Positions 6,952 through 14,765 are shown, numbered from the stretch's first letter. The stretch is 36,846 nucleotides of DNA from Allorhizocola rhizosphaerae (GCF_003426775.1 NZ_QJUG01000069.1:1-36846), one strand, 5' to 3'. Numbers and translations are program-made. Notes: generated by a model not told the origin, from the letters alone.

Positions 6952-7604
6952 TCCGGGTCGCGCTCATCGATGATCAGGCGCTGCTCCGCCTGGCCATGCG
7001 CACGCTCGTCCAGGTCGAGCCGGACCTGCGACTGTGCGGCGAGGCGGAGAACGGCGTCGAGGGCCTGGAGCTCATCCGCCGCGAACGCCCCGACGTGGTG
7101 CTGCTCGACATCCGCATGCCGCAGATGGGCGGCCTGGAGTTGTTGCGGCGCAGCGACATCCCGACTCGGTTCATCGTCCTGACCACGTTCGAGCTCGACG
7201 AGTACGTCTTCGAGGCCCTGCGTGCCGGCGCGTCCGGCTTCCTCACCAAGGACGCCGAGCCCGACGAGATCCTGCGCGCCATCCGGGTCGTGGCCGCCGG
7301 CGACTCACTCCTGTCGCCCGCCATCACCCGCCGGGTCATCCAGCGCTTCACCGGCGGCGGTGCGAGCACCGGCCCGGCCCTGCGCCCGCACCCCGACCTT
7401 CACCTGCTCACCGAGCGGGAGCGCGAGGTCGTCTCCTGGGTGGCGACGGGTCTGTCCAATGATGACATCGCGTCGGCCTTACACGTCTCGCCCGCCACCG
7501 TGCGCACCCACGTCTCCCGCGCCCTGATCAAACTCTCCGCCAGAGACCGTTCCCAACTGGTCGTCATCGCGTATCAGTCCGGCCTTTCCATCCCCGTTGT
7601 GTGA
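6948..7604 (+). CDS. NarL/FixJ-family response regulator
   Basis: A 218-residue two-domain regulator. The receiver domain has the acidic pocket 'IDD' (7-9), phosphoacceptor Asp54 (LLDIRMPQMGG), the conserved T in 'VLTTFE' and the Lys of 'TKDA'. The LuxR-type helix-turn-helix lies at about 150-195 (LTEREREVV...GLSNDDIASALHVSPATVRTHVSRAL). Its ATG overlaps the kinase stop as ATGA, so it is the partner of that kinase. The targets are unknown. The convergent MMPL gene and the repeat array just after its stop are nearby candidates (inference). Confidence 0.92.
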   Translation: MIRVALIDDQALLRLAMRTLVQVEPDLRLCGEAENGVEGLELIRRERPDVVLLDIRMPQMGGLELLRRSDIPTRFIVLTTFELDEYVFEALRAGASGFLTKDAEPDEILRAIRVVAAGDSLLSPAITRRVIQRFTGGGASTGPALRPHPDLHLLTEREREVVSWVATGLSNDDIASALHVSPATVRTHVSRALIKLSARDRSQLVVIAYQSGLSIPVV

Positions 7605-7741
7605 AGCATCCCCGTTGCGTGAAGCATCCCCGTCTTGAAACATCCCGTTGTCGAAACATCCCGCTGTCAAAGATCCGGCTTTGTTGACACATCCCCGTTC
7701 TTGAAAAATCTCCATTGTCTTCAGCGATCTCCGCGGTGACT
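7589..7741. repeat. Degenerate short tandem array, about nine 16-18-bp units
   Basis: Starting in the last codons of the response regulator, contiguous units follow: 7589-7606, 7607-7624, 7625-7640, 7641-7656, 7657-7672, 7673-7690, 7691-7707, 7708-7725 and 7726-7741. The consensus is roughly CATCCCCGTTGTGAAA. The first two units differ by one base and later units decay progressively. There are no spacers, so it is not a CRISPR array. It occupies the convergent gap between the regulator and the MMPL gene. Confidence 0.75.
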
Positions 7742-7825
7742 GACACCCGCGAAGAACGTGACAGTAAAGCCGCGTCCGGTCACCCGTCAACGGCCGAAAA
7801 GACCGACCGCACCACCGTATGGAAG

Positions 7826-7860
7826 GCGGGCGCAACCCCTTCCCTGAAGGTCACGCCCGC
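7826..7860. terminator. Possible bidirectional terminator hairpin
   Basis: GCGGGCG at 7826-7832 pairs with CGCCCGC at 7854-7860 across a 21-nt loop. It lies between the convergent response regulator and MMPL genes. The loop is long and there is no T-tract. Confidence 0.35.
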
Positions 7861-7903
7861 ATATATGTGCGAGGGCAGGACTCCCCCCGAGCCCCGACTG
7901 CTG

Positions 7904-9937
7904 CTAGCCTCGCCGGACCAATTCTGGTGGCACACCCGCGCCTTCCGATAGGGGCGGACTGTCTGCAGACGTCTGCAGACGCAGCCGCCCGGGCCACCAG
8001 GAACCGCGCCCCACGTGCAGCACCAAGCCCGGCACGAGCAGCGTCCGCACCACAAACGTGTCCAGCAACACACCCACCGCGACCACGATGCCGATCTGCA
8101 TCATGAACACTATGGGCATCATCGCCAGTACCGCGAACGTCGCCGCCAGCACCAGGCCCGCACTGGTGATGACCCCGCCCGTGACCTCCAGCGCCCTGGG
8201 CACCCCGCGAGCGTGCCCCATCCGCGCGACCTCCTCCCGCGCCCGCGTCATGAGGAAGATCGTGTAGTCGACCCCGAGCGCCACCAAGAACAGGAAGCCC
8301 ATCAACAACACGGTCTTGTCCACGGCCGCGAACCCGATGGCCTCGAAGATGAGCGCCGAGGCGCCCAGCGCCGCCCCGAACGACAGCACCACGCTCACCA
8401 GCAGCAGCACCGGCGCGACCACCGCCCGCAGCAACACGACCAATACCACGAACACCACAAGCAGAATCAGCGGGATGATCAGGCGCAGATCGCGGTCCAT
8501 TGTGGACTGCTTGTCCAGTTCCTGCGCCGTCTCGCCCCCGACAACGGCCGCCGGCAGCGCCGCCCGGATCCGGGCCACCGTGTCGCGAGCCGCCGGCCCG
8601 CTCGGATCGTCGGACAGGACCACAGGCACCAGCGTCCAGCCATGCAGGCCAGGCGAAGGCTCGTCCACCCGCGCGACACCCGGCACGCCCTCCAAAGTGG
8701 ACCGCACCGCCGCCGGCTCCTTCGTGAAAACGTCCACCGGGCTCGACGATCCGGCCGGATAGTGCGCCGCGAGCAACTCGAACCCCACCACCGACTCCGG
8801 CTTGCTGACGAACGCGTCCTCCCGCCCGAGCGCGGTCGACAGCGCCGAAACGCCCACGGTCAGGCCCACCAGTGCCAGCGCAGTCACCATCCACACTGGA
8901 CCCGGACGCCGCGCCACGATCCCGGCCACCCTCGACCACAGGCCGTGCGACTCCCGCACGGTACCCCCAAATCGAGGAATCAACGGCCAGAAGGCCCAGC
9001 GCCCCACCAGGACCAGCAGCATCGGCAGCAGGGTCGTCATGGCAAGCAGAGCGCATCCGATGCCGATCGCCGCCACCGGCCCGAGCCCGCGCGTCGAGTT
9101 CATGTCGGCAAACACCAGGGTCAGCAACGCCAGGATGACCGTCGCGGCCGACGCGACAATCGCGGGCAGGCTTTCCTTCAAGGCGGCCCGTATCGCCGCG
9201 TGCCGGTCCTCGTGGCGTTTCAATTCTTCCCGGTACCGCGAAATGAGCAGCAGTGCATAGTCCGTCCCCGCGCCGAACACGAGCACGGTCAGGATGCCCG
9301 CGCTGGCCCCGTCGACCACGAGCCCCAAGTGCTTGGCGCACAGGTAAACCAGCGCGTTGGCGAGCTGGCTCGCCGCGCCCACCGCGATCAGCGGCAGCAG
9401 CAGCAAAACCGGGCTCCGATAGGTCAACAGCAGCAACAGCGCGACCACCGACACGGTCACGATCAGCAGGGTCTCGTCCAGCGCGTCAAACGCCCCGTCG
9501 AAGTCGGCCGACGCGGCCGGGCCTCCGGTCAGCCGCGCGTCCAATCCGGACGGTCGCCCGGAGTCGACCTCCGCCCGCACCGTGCCGAGCACGCCCGCTA
9601 TCGCGTCCTCCTGCACCTGTGCCTGCGTCAGCGGCACGATCAGCAGCAGCGCCCGCCCATCCTCGGCTGGGATCGGGCCCTCCCCGCGCAGCGCCGCGGC
9701 GTCGGCCGCCACGGCCGCGCGATCCTCCGCGGTGACGCCCGCCTGCCGCGCATACACCACGAGCAACGACTCATCCGACGGCGGCATGAGATCGAGCGCC
9801 CGGGTGGACTGCGCGGTCGCGGGCAGCCAGTTGCGCAGGTCATTGGTTTCCACGTCGCCGACCCGCCCGGCGAACATCGACGCCACGATGGCGATCAGCA
9901 GCCACGCCCCGACGGCGGGCCATTTCACAACACGCAT
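7904..9937 (-). CDS. MMPL-family RND transporter
   Basis: A 677-residue inner-membrane transporter of the MMPL branch of the RND superfamily, which exports lipids or drugs using the proton gradient. It has the expected duplicated layout: one helix, a periplasmic domain, then five to six helices, all repeated once. Helix-borne motifs 'GAGTDYALLLISRYREEL' and 'ALGVDYTIFLMTRAREE' mark the two halves; the Asp-Tyr pairs in them are the proton-relay residues of MmpL3-like proteins. The substrate is unknown. The start is the ATG at 9937, with AAGGGG about 13 nt upstream. The C-terminal codons contain a doubled GTCTGCAGAC palindrome (7961-7980). Confidence 0.9.
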   Translation of the reverse strand: MRVVKWPAVGAWLLIAIVASMFAGRVGDVETNDLRNWLPATAQSTRALDLMPPSDESLLVVYARQAGVTAEDRAAVAADAAALRGEGPIPAEDGRALLLIVPLTQAQVQEDAIAGVLGTVRAEVDSGRPSGLDARLTGGPAASADFDGAFDALDETLLIVTVSVVALLLLLTYRSPVLLLLPLIAVGAASQLANALVYLCAKHLGLVVDGASAGILTVLVFGAGTDYALLLISRYREELKRHEDRHAAIRAALKESLPAIVASAATVILALLTLVFADMNSTRGLGPVAAIGIGCALLAMTTLLPMLLVLVGRWAFWPLIPRFGGTVRESHGLWSRVAGIVARRPGPVWMVTALALVGLTVGVSALSTALGREDAFVSKPESVVGFELLAAHYPAGSSSPVDVFTKEPAAVRSTLEGVPGVARVDEPSPGLHGWTLVPVVLSDDPSGPAARDTVARIRAALPAAVVGGETAQELDKQSTMDRDLRLIIPLILLVVFVVLVVLLRAVVAPVLLLVSVVLSFGAALGASALIFEAIGFAAVDKTVLLMGFLFLVALGVDYTIFLMTRAREEVARMGHARGVPRALEVTGGVITSAGLVLAATFAVLAMMPIVFMMQIGIVVAVGVLLDTFVVRTLLVPGLVLHVGRGSWWPGRLRLQTSADSPPLSEGAGVPPELVRRG
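7961..7980. repeat. Two adjacent copies of the palindrome GTCTGCAGAC
   Basis: Each 10-mer is a perfect palindrome, and two copies stand back to back inside the C-terminal coding end of the MMPL gene. This may be coincidence or a binding site. The residues encoded are not conserved family positions. Confidence 0.5.
8496..8508. repeat. GTCCANNNTGGAC palindrome, copy 1
   Basis: This is one of four exact copies in the window, here inside the MMPL gene. On the coding strand it is phased as TCC-ACA-ATG-GAC. Near-matches lacking one end base lie at 8691-8702 and 8890-8901. Confidence 0.6.
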
Positions 9938-10011
9938 GCCGCAAACGCTGCCCCTTGGCCGCCGTCGCGCACGTCAGCAGATCCACGACTGTGCCGCTAC
10001 GCAAATCTACG

Positions 10012-10017
10012 TACGAT
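10012..10017 (+). promoter_or_regulatory. Putative leaderless -10 (TACGAT) of the Trypco1-protease operon
   Basis: TACGAT lies seven bases before the GTG at 10025 and no ribosome-binding site is visible. A recognisable -35 is lacking. Confidence 0.4.
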
Positions 10018-10024
10018 TCGAAGC

Positions 10025-10351
10025 GTGTCTTTTTTGCTGCGGGTGCCCGTCGATGAGACCGGCGCATACTTCGAGGTCGAGGTCGACGAGCGGGACGTGT
10101 CCGGCGAGGTCGAGCTGGTCGCCGGCCGCCCCGACATGGCCAACGCCCCGTTCTCCCTGGCCTCCTCCCTGCGCAGCGTGCTGCCGGCGCTGCACGTGAT
10201 GCTCGACGGGCTGCGTTCGCTCGCACCCGGTCCCGACGAGGTGACTGTCGAGCTTGGACTGAAGGTGGGCGGTGAGAGTGGGCTGGTGTTCGTCAAGGGC
10301 ACCAGCGAGGCCACCTTCACCGTGCACTTGACCTGGCGAAATGCGACCTGA
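10025..10351 (+). CDS. Trypco1 (trypsin-co-occurring) domain protein
   Basis: A 108-residue single-domain protein matching the CU044_2847/Trypco1 pattern. It opens with a short beta strand leading to 'FEVEVDERDVSGEVELVAGR', followed by a helical 'ANAPFSLASSLRSVLPALHV' segment. It then has 'PGPDEVTVELGLKVGGESG' and ends in the strand 'TFTVHLTWRN'. The family is named for its genomic association with trypsin-like proteases in predicted conflict or signalling systems, and the protease gene does follow here, overlapping by 11 bp. It probably acts as an adaptor that engages the protease in the cytoplasm; it has no signal or membrane segment. The GTG start has no Shine-Dalgarno and is likely leaderless. 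Confidence 0.82.
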   Translation: MSFLLRVPVDETGAYFEVEVDERDVSGEVELVAGRPDMANAPFSLASSLRSVLPALHVMLDGLRSLAPGPDEVTVELGLKVGGESGLVFVKGTSEATFTVHLTWRNAT

Positions 10352-11135
10352 GCACGCGATCGCCCGAGTCCGGCGCGCCGCCGACCGCAGTCCGGTCGGG
10401 CTCGCGTTCGCCGTGGGCGGGCGGTTCCTCGTGACCTGCGCCCACGTGGTCAACGCGGCGCTGGGCCGCCCGCTGCGCGAGGCGAGCCCGCCCGAGCAGT
10501 CTGAGCTGCAGCTGGTGTTCCCGTTCGGCGACGGGCTCAAGGGGCATCAGCCGTTGCGCTCGGCCAGCGTGGCGGTGTGGCTGCCCAGCGATCCCGACCG
10601 GTTCGACCTCGAAGACGTCGCCCTGCTCGAACTGCACGAGGACCTGCCGCGCGGGGTTCCGGTGCTCCGGCCGGCCACCGACATCAGGCACGCCGCCGTG
10701 CAGATGGTCGGGCCGGTGCCGAAACGGGCCCATCACGTGCACGTCAACGGTGAGCTGATGGGCGCGGTCGACCGCAGCCGGTTTCACATCGACGAGCGGC
10801 TCAGCGGCGTCTTCCGGGTGGTCCAGGGATTCAGCGGAGGCCCTGTCTGGTACCAGGAAAGCGGCAAGGTGGTGGGGATGCTGCAGGCCGCAAGCGTCGA
10901 TGACAGAGCGACCGACGTCTACATCATCGGCCGCGACACCATCCGCGAGGTCTACAGCGCGTTCGGCCCGCGCAAGGCGGTCGAGATCGACGGCGTGGCG
11001 CTCGGCTCGACCGTCCTGTTCGGAGTGGCCGGGGCGCTCGCGGCCGTGAGCAAGGTTGGCTGGTCGTGGATGGCGCTTGCGGCGGGTCTGGCCGTCGCCG
11101 GCGTCGTCTACGCCGTGGGGAGGTTGGTCCGATGA
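10341..11135 (+). CDS. Trypsin-like serine protease with C-terminal membrane hairpin
   Basis: A 264-residue protein with a complete chymotrypsin-fold catalytic triad: His35 in 'TCAHVV', Asp92 in 'EDVALLEL' and Ser165 in 'GFSGGPVW'. There is no signal peptide. Residues about 219-238 and 241-260 are two hydrophobic segments separated by a short turn, so the protease is probably held on the inner face of the membrane by a helical hairpin. It lies between a Trypco1 gene (11-bp overlap) and a substrate-binding/VWA gene (ATGA overlap), so all three are co-translated. Substrates are unknown; cleavage of a partner after an extracellular signal is a reasonable hypothesis only. Confidence 0.85.
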   Translation: MRPEHAIARVRRAADRSPVGLAFAVGGRFLVTCAHVVNAALGRPLREASPPEQSELQLVFPFGDGLKGHQPLRSASVAVWLPSDPDRFDLEDVALLELHEDLPRGVPVLRPATDIRHAAVQMVGPVPKRAHHVHVNGELMGAVDRSRFHIDERLSGVFRVVQGFSGGPVWYQESGKVVGMLQAASVDDRATDVYIIGRDTIREVYSAFGPRKAVEIDGVALGSTVLFGVAGALAAVSKVGWSWMALAAGLAVAGVVYAVGRLVR

Positions 11136-12844
11136 ACAAGCGGCTGGTGGCCCTCGCGGCCACGGGCGTCGTCGCGGTGGTCGCGGCATATCTCGTGCTG
11201 CCCGATCGGGGCGGCGGCTCGGGCTGTGCCCCGCTGGAGGTGAACACCTCGGTCGAGACCGGCAAGATCGAAGCGATCCAGGCGCTTGCCAAGGAATACA
11301 ACGCTTCCGGGCGCCGCGCAGGCGAGCACTGCGTGGAGATCAGCGTGCACGCGACGAGTTCGGGCCGGGCCAAGCAGGCCCTCTCGGAGGAGTGGACCAC
11401 CCCGGTCGAGGGCGCGCCGAAACCCGACGTCTGGCTGCCCACCACGTCGCTGTGGGTCGAGTTGCTCGTGCACGAGGGCAAGCTCGACGGCATGCCGACT
11501 CCGCTGCCGTCGATCGCGCAGAGCCCGCTGGCCATCGCCATGCCCGAGAAGATGGCCCGCGCCATGGGCTGGCCCGCGACGCAGGTGAGCTGGCGCGAGA
11601 TCCTCAAACGTTCGGAGGAGCCCACCGGCTGGGCCCAGCACGGGCACCCCGAGTGGGGCCGCTTCGGCTTCGGCAAGGACAACCCCCGCAAGTCCAGCTC
11701 GGGCCTCGCGGCAACAGTCGCAACGTATTACGCGGCCACGGGCAAGTCCAGCGACCTGCGGGTCGCCGACATCGACGACAAGAACGTGGCGGCGTTCGTG
11801 CTCGGCGTCGAGGCGGGCGTGCACCACTACGACGATGACGCCACGAAATTCCTCCGGACGCTCGGGCAATACGACGAGGCGGGCAAGGCACTGACCTACG
11901 TGAGCGCGATCCCACTGGAGGAGCAGCTCATCTACGAATACAACCTCGGCGGATACACGGGCGGGCGCAAGCCCACCGAACCCTTGGTCGCGCTGTATCC
12001 CACCGACGGCACCTTCATGCTCGACCACCCATACGTGATCATGCCGGAGCTCGACCAGGCCCGCAAAGCGGGCGCCGCGGACTTCCTCGCCTACCTGCTC
12101 GAAAGGCAGCCCTTGGCCGACAAGGGTTTCCGGCTGCCGAGCGAGGACAAGGCCGAGCTCAAACACGAGATCCCGGGCATGCTCAAGCTCATCGACCAGA
12201 ACAGCGTGCGGCACACCCCGTCCGGCGCGGTCATCGACCGCATGCTCCAGGCCTGGGACACCATGCGCAAGCAGGCCGACATCCTGTTCATCATCGATGT
12301 GTCCGGTTCCATGGAGGAGACAGTGCCCGACGGGCGCCAGCGCATGCAGGTGGTGCAGGACGTGCTCATCGCGGGCATCGACAACCTGCCACCCGTGCAC
12401 AACGTGGCGCTGTGGACGTTCTCCGACGGGATCAACCACGTGCTGCCCCTGCGATCCGTGGCCGATACCCGGCAACAGCTGCGCAACACCATCACCTCGC
12501 TGGAGCCCAAGGGCGCCACGGCCCTCTACCGCGCGGTGCGCGAGGGCCACCGCGACATGGCCGCTCGCGTCTCGAAGGACCGCATCACCGCCGTCATCGT
12601 GCTGACCGACGGGAAAAACGAGGACACGCTCGACAACAACCTGCCCCGGCTGCTGGCCGACATCGATTCCATCACCCTCGAAGCCGCAGGCAGGCCGTCC
12701 GTGCGCGTCTTCTCGGTCGCGTTCAGCGGGGACGCCAACTTCGCCGACATGAAGCAGATCTCGGAACGCACCCGCGGCCGTGCCTACGACGCCACCGAGA
12801 ACGACCTCAACAAGATCTTCGTGGACGTGATCAGCAACTTCTAG
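11132..12844 (+). CDS. Membrane-anchored substrate-binding/VWA fusion protein
   Basis: A 570-residue protein whose ATG is preceded by GGGGAGG and overlaps the protease stop. Residues 5-24 form an uncleaved membrane anchor or signal, so the rest should be outside the cell. Residues about 33-340 match bacterial extracellular solute-binding proteins (type 2 periplasmic fold), with 'KPDVWLPTTSLWV' and 'DHPYVIMPELD'. Residues about 383-565 are a von Willebrand A domain with an intact MIDAS: D389-x-S391-x-S393, T463 and D493. There is no permease next to it, so it is more likely a ligand sensor or adhesive scaffold than a transport protein. Linked to the inward-facing protease, it could complete a transmembrane signalling unit (inference). 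Confidence 0.85.
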   Translation: MNKRLVALAATGVVAVVAAYLVLPDRGGGSGCAPLEVNTSVETGKIEAIQALAKEYNASGRRAGEHCVEISVHATSSGRAKQALSEEWTTPVEGAPKPDVWLPTTSLWVELLVHEGKLDGMPTPLPSIAQSPLAIAMPEKMARAMGWPATQVSWREILKRSEEPTGWAQHGHPEWGRFGFGKDNPRKSSSGLAATVATYYAATGKSSDLRVADIDDKNVAAFVLGVEAGVHHYDDDATKFLRTLGQYDEAGKALTYVSAIPLEEQLIYEYNLGGYTGGRKPTEPLVALYPTDGTFMLDHPYVIMPELDQARKAGAADFLAYLLERQPLADKGFRLPSEDKAELKHEIPGMLKLIDQNSVRHTPSGAVIDRMLQAWDTMRKQADILFIIDVSGSMEETVPDGRQRMQVVQDVLIAGIDNLPPVHNVALWTFSDGINHVLPLRSVADTRQQLRNTITSLEPKGATALYRAVREGHRDMAARVSKDRITAVIVLTDGKNEDTLDNNLPRLLADIDSITLEAAGRPSVRVFSVAFSGDANFADMKQISERTRGRAYDATENDLNKIFVDVISNF

Positions 12845-13296
12845 CGCCTGATCTTGGGCAGCACATACCAGAGCAGCACATACGTCGTGACCACAAACGC
12901 GACCATGGCCGAGGCCCACCAGTGATCGATCGCCACATCGAGCGCGAAGTAGACCGCACCCGCGACGGCAAGGAGCATCGCGAACAGCCCGGCCTGCGCC
13001 ATCCGCGACGCCGCCCGCACGAGCTCGGGCTTGCGCCCCTGCCGGAACACCTGCCGGTGATAACTCACCGGAGCGATCATGAAAGCCATCGATATGGCAG
13101 CTGAGATGAGCGTAAATACGTACACGCCGCGCTGGACAGGCGAAGTCTCCTCAAAGAAGCGCGCTGAGAACGGCAGCGTCAGCAGGAACGCGAACAGAAT
13201 CTGCCCGCCCGTCTGGGCCACCCGCAACTCCTGCAGGAGCTCACTGAAGTTGCGATCCCAGCGCTCCAGGCTCGACTCGTTCCTCTCCTCCGCCAT
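12841..13296 (-). CDS. DUF6328 family membrane protein
   Basis: A 151-residue membrane protein beginning 'MAEERNESSLERWDRNFSEL' with the family's hallmark 'LLQELRVAQTGGQILFAFLL' region and four hydrophobic helices. It ends 'VLLWYVLPKIRR'. DUF6328 proteins are common in actinobacteria and have no known role. The stop codon overlaps that of the convergent substrate-binding/VWA gene by 4 bp. I chose the ATG at 13296; the open frame continues upstream through the large inverted repeat, which is unlikely to be coding. Confidence 0.8.
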   Translation of the reverse strand: MAEERNESSLERWDRNFSELLQELRVAQTGGQILFAFLLTLPFSARFFEETSPVQRGVYVFTLISAAISMAFMIAPVSYHRQVFRQGRKPELVRAASRMAQAGLFAMLLAVAGAVYFALDVAIDHWWASAMVAFVVTTYVLLWYVLPKIRR

Positions 13297-13329
13297 GGGA
13301 AATCCATACCCAATCGGAGCGAAGATCAA

Positions 13330-13399
13330 GCCTCCGGCGGGGGCCTCGGGAGCTCCGGGGAGGGAACCCTCCCGAACCCCCGAGGCCCCCGCCTGAGGC
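13330..13399 (-). terminator. Large nested hairpin between topoisomerase IB and DUF6328
   Basis: Arms 13330-13350 and 13379-13399 pair over 21 bp with a single mismatch (13335/13394). Inside the loop a second perfect 7-bp hairpin (13358-13364 with 13367-13373) stands on its own. It begins 8 bp beyond the topoisomerase stop on the minus strand, as expected of a strong terminator. The two-tier structure is unusual. Confidence 0.65.
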
Positions 13400-13406
13400 G
13401 CTCGGG

Positions 13407-14393
13407 TCATGCGTTGGTGAGCAGACGTGACACCGCGCGCTCGGCCTGCTGCCGCGACAAGCCCGGCCGAATGATGACTCCGCTCCGATAGAGCTCCAGC
13501 ACACGCGCGTCCACATACGACTTCCGCGCGATCGCGGGTGTGTTTCCCAGTAACTCGGCCGTGTCGCGCATGGCCTGCGCGATGACCCGGCGCTCGTGCG
13601 TGACGCCGCGTGCCAGGCCGGACTCCGCGAGCGACATGGCCGCGGCCACCGTGCCGAACCAGGTGCGGAAGTCCTTGGCCGTCATCTCCAGGCCACTGCG
13701 GTCGCGCAGGTATTCGTTGACGTGTTCACTGCGCACGTCGCGCCAGCCGCGCCCCTCGCGATAGGCCAGCAACTCGGGGTTGGCATCCCGTCTGCGTAGT
13801 AACGATGTCAGCACCCGCGCCAGCGCGGCATCGTCCACATCGAACTCCAGAGTGCCCCCACCCTTGCCCGCGAAGCGGAACGAGATGCGCTCCCCGCGCA
13901 CGATGACATGCTCCCGTCTCAGCGTCGCAAGGCCGAACGTCGCCTCACCCAGAACGGGATCGTCCTGGGCGTACGACTCGCCGCCAATGCGCAACGCGGC
14001 GGAGTCGAGCAGACGGGTGGCCGCCGCGAGCGCCCGCTCCCTGGGCACGCCTTCACCGTCCAAATCGGCCGCGACCCGCTTGCGCAGCCGGGGCAACGCG
14101 CGCGCCACCTCCAGCATGTGCTCAAATTTTTCGGCATCGCGCTTGGTGCGCCACTTCTCGTGGTAGAGATACTGTTTGCGGCCTGCCACGTCCACACCGA
14201 CCGCCTGGATGTGCCCTGCCGGATCGGGACAGATCCACACCTGTTGCCACGCGGGCGGAATCACCAGCGCCCGGATCCGTGCCAGCGTTTCGGCATCGCC
14301 GACCGCGCTGCCGTTGAGGTGATAGGTGAAGCCTTTCCCGCGCCGTCTGCGGCAGATCCCCTCCGCACTCAGGTCACTGCGCCGCAATCGCAC
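13407..14393 (-). CDS. DNA topoisomerase IB (poxvirus type)
   Basis: A 328-residue type IB topoisomerase, which relaxes supercoils by transient attachment through a tyrosine to the 3' end of one strand, without ATP. The N-terminal DNA-clamp domain reads 'GKGFTYHLNG...IPPAWQQVWICPDPAGHIQAVGVD'. The catalytic domain has 'RIGGESYA' (first active-site Arg), 'KDFRTWFGT' and the nucleophile Tyr in 'RKSYVDARV'. The start is the GTG at 14393, the only start codon after an in-frame TAG. A large hairpin follows the stop. Bacterial copies are thought to be dispensable and horizontally spread. Confidence 0.9.
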   Translation of the reverse strand: MRLRRSDLSAEGICRRRRGKGFTYHLNGSAVGDAETLARIRALVIPPAWQQVWICPDPAGHIQAVGVDVAGRKQYLYHEKWRTKRDAEKFEHMLEVARALPRLRKRVAADLDGEGVPRERALAAATRLLDSAALRIGGESYAQDDPVLGEATFGLATLRREHVIVRGERISFRFAGKGGGTLEFDVDDAALARVLTSLLRRRDANPELLAYREGRGWRDVRSEHVNEYLRDRSGLEMTAKDFRTWFGTVAAAMSLAESGLARGVTHERRVIAQAMRDTAELLGNTPAIARKSYVDARVLELYRSGVIIRPGLSRQQAERAVSRLLTNA

Positions 14394-14432
14394 ACCCCAG
14401 TCGTACCCGTCCTAAAGGCTCAGGAAACCGGC

Positions 14433-14605
14433 CTACGCCATTCGCCATTGGCGACGCAAGCCTTCCCACAGCACCTCCCGCCGTTGCTCCAGTCTGATGT
14501 GGAACTCCTCGATCTCGTGCCGCACCGCGGCGTCGGTCCGGCCGAGTTCTTGAGCCAGCGGAAGTGCTCGCGGACAAACTGCTCCAGACCGTCTACGCTT
14601 CCCAC
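14433..14605 (-). pseudogene. Small charged helical protein gene with a frameshift
   Basis: From the GTG at 14605, which has GAAGGGG seven bases upstream, the frame reads 'VGSVDGLEQFVREHFRW'. Near base 14555 a one-base loss moves it to the frame 'AQELGRTDAAVRHEIEEF' and then 'HIRLEQRREVLWEGLRRQW' before the stop at 14433. Joined, the two halves make a smooth 57-58-residue amphipathic helical protein with normal codon use, whereas each half alone ends in nonsense. A missing G in a GGG run (now tggct) would explain it. Options are a true mutation, a base-calling error or an alternative intact frame from a GTG at 14609. I know no family. Confidence 0.5.
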
Positions 14606-14670
14606 GCACAGACCCCTTCGTCGCATGGGGCGGCGCCGATTCTGCCGCCCGCTGCCTAAAGAGATGCCGC

Positions 14671-14697
14671 AGGCTACCTAATCTGTGAAGTTAGCCT
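14671..14697. repeat. AGGCTA/TAGCCT inverted repeat
   Basis: Six-base arms (14671-14676, 14692-14697) flank a 15-bp centre in the AT-richer gap between the small gene and the OmpR-type regulator. The first half resembles part of an iron box with one base missing, which is not enough to call one. Confidence 0.3.
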
Positions 14698-14743
14698 AGT
14701 CAAGGACGCGAGGCAACGCCCGCACGCTGAGCCCATTCCGAGG

Positions 14744-14765
14744 TTATTCAGAGCTGATTCATAGG
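14744..14765 (+). promoter_or_regulatory. 11-bp direct repeats upstream of the OmpR-type regulator
   Basis: TTATTCAGAGC (14744-14754) is followed at once by TGATTCATAGG (14755-14765), agreeing at 8 of 11 positions. Tandem half-sites of one helical turn are typical OmpR-family binding sites, and the spot, about 25 bp before the GTG, suits autoregulation. Confidence 0.4.

Noticed and set aside
7589-7741. CRISPR array
   Set aside because: Units are contiguous, too short and degenerate, with no spacers and no cas genes.
7564-7746. A minus-strand frame with repeated CFTQRG-like peptides
   Set aside because: The repeats come from the DNA array. Unit lengths vary between 16 and 18 bp, so the frame is not kept and it is unlikely to be a protein.
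8015-10351. A plus-strand frame open for 2.3 kb across the MMPL gene
   Set aside because: It is the antisense shadow of the MMPL gene: His/Arg/Gln-rich with no domain. Only its last 327 bp, the Trypco1 gene, are real.
14671-14697. Second iron box
   Set aside because: AGGCTACCTAA lacks one base of the consensus core and the dyad spacing is wrong for DmdR/IdeR.
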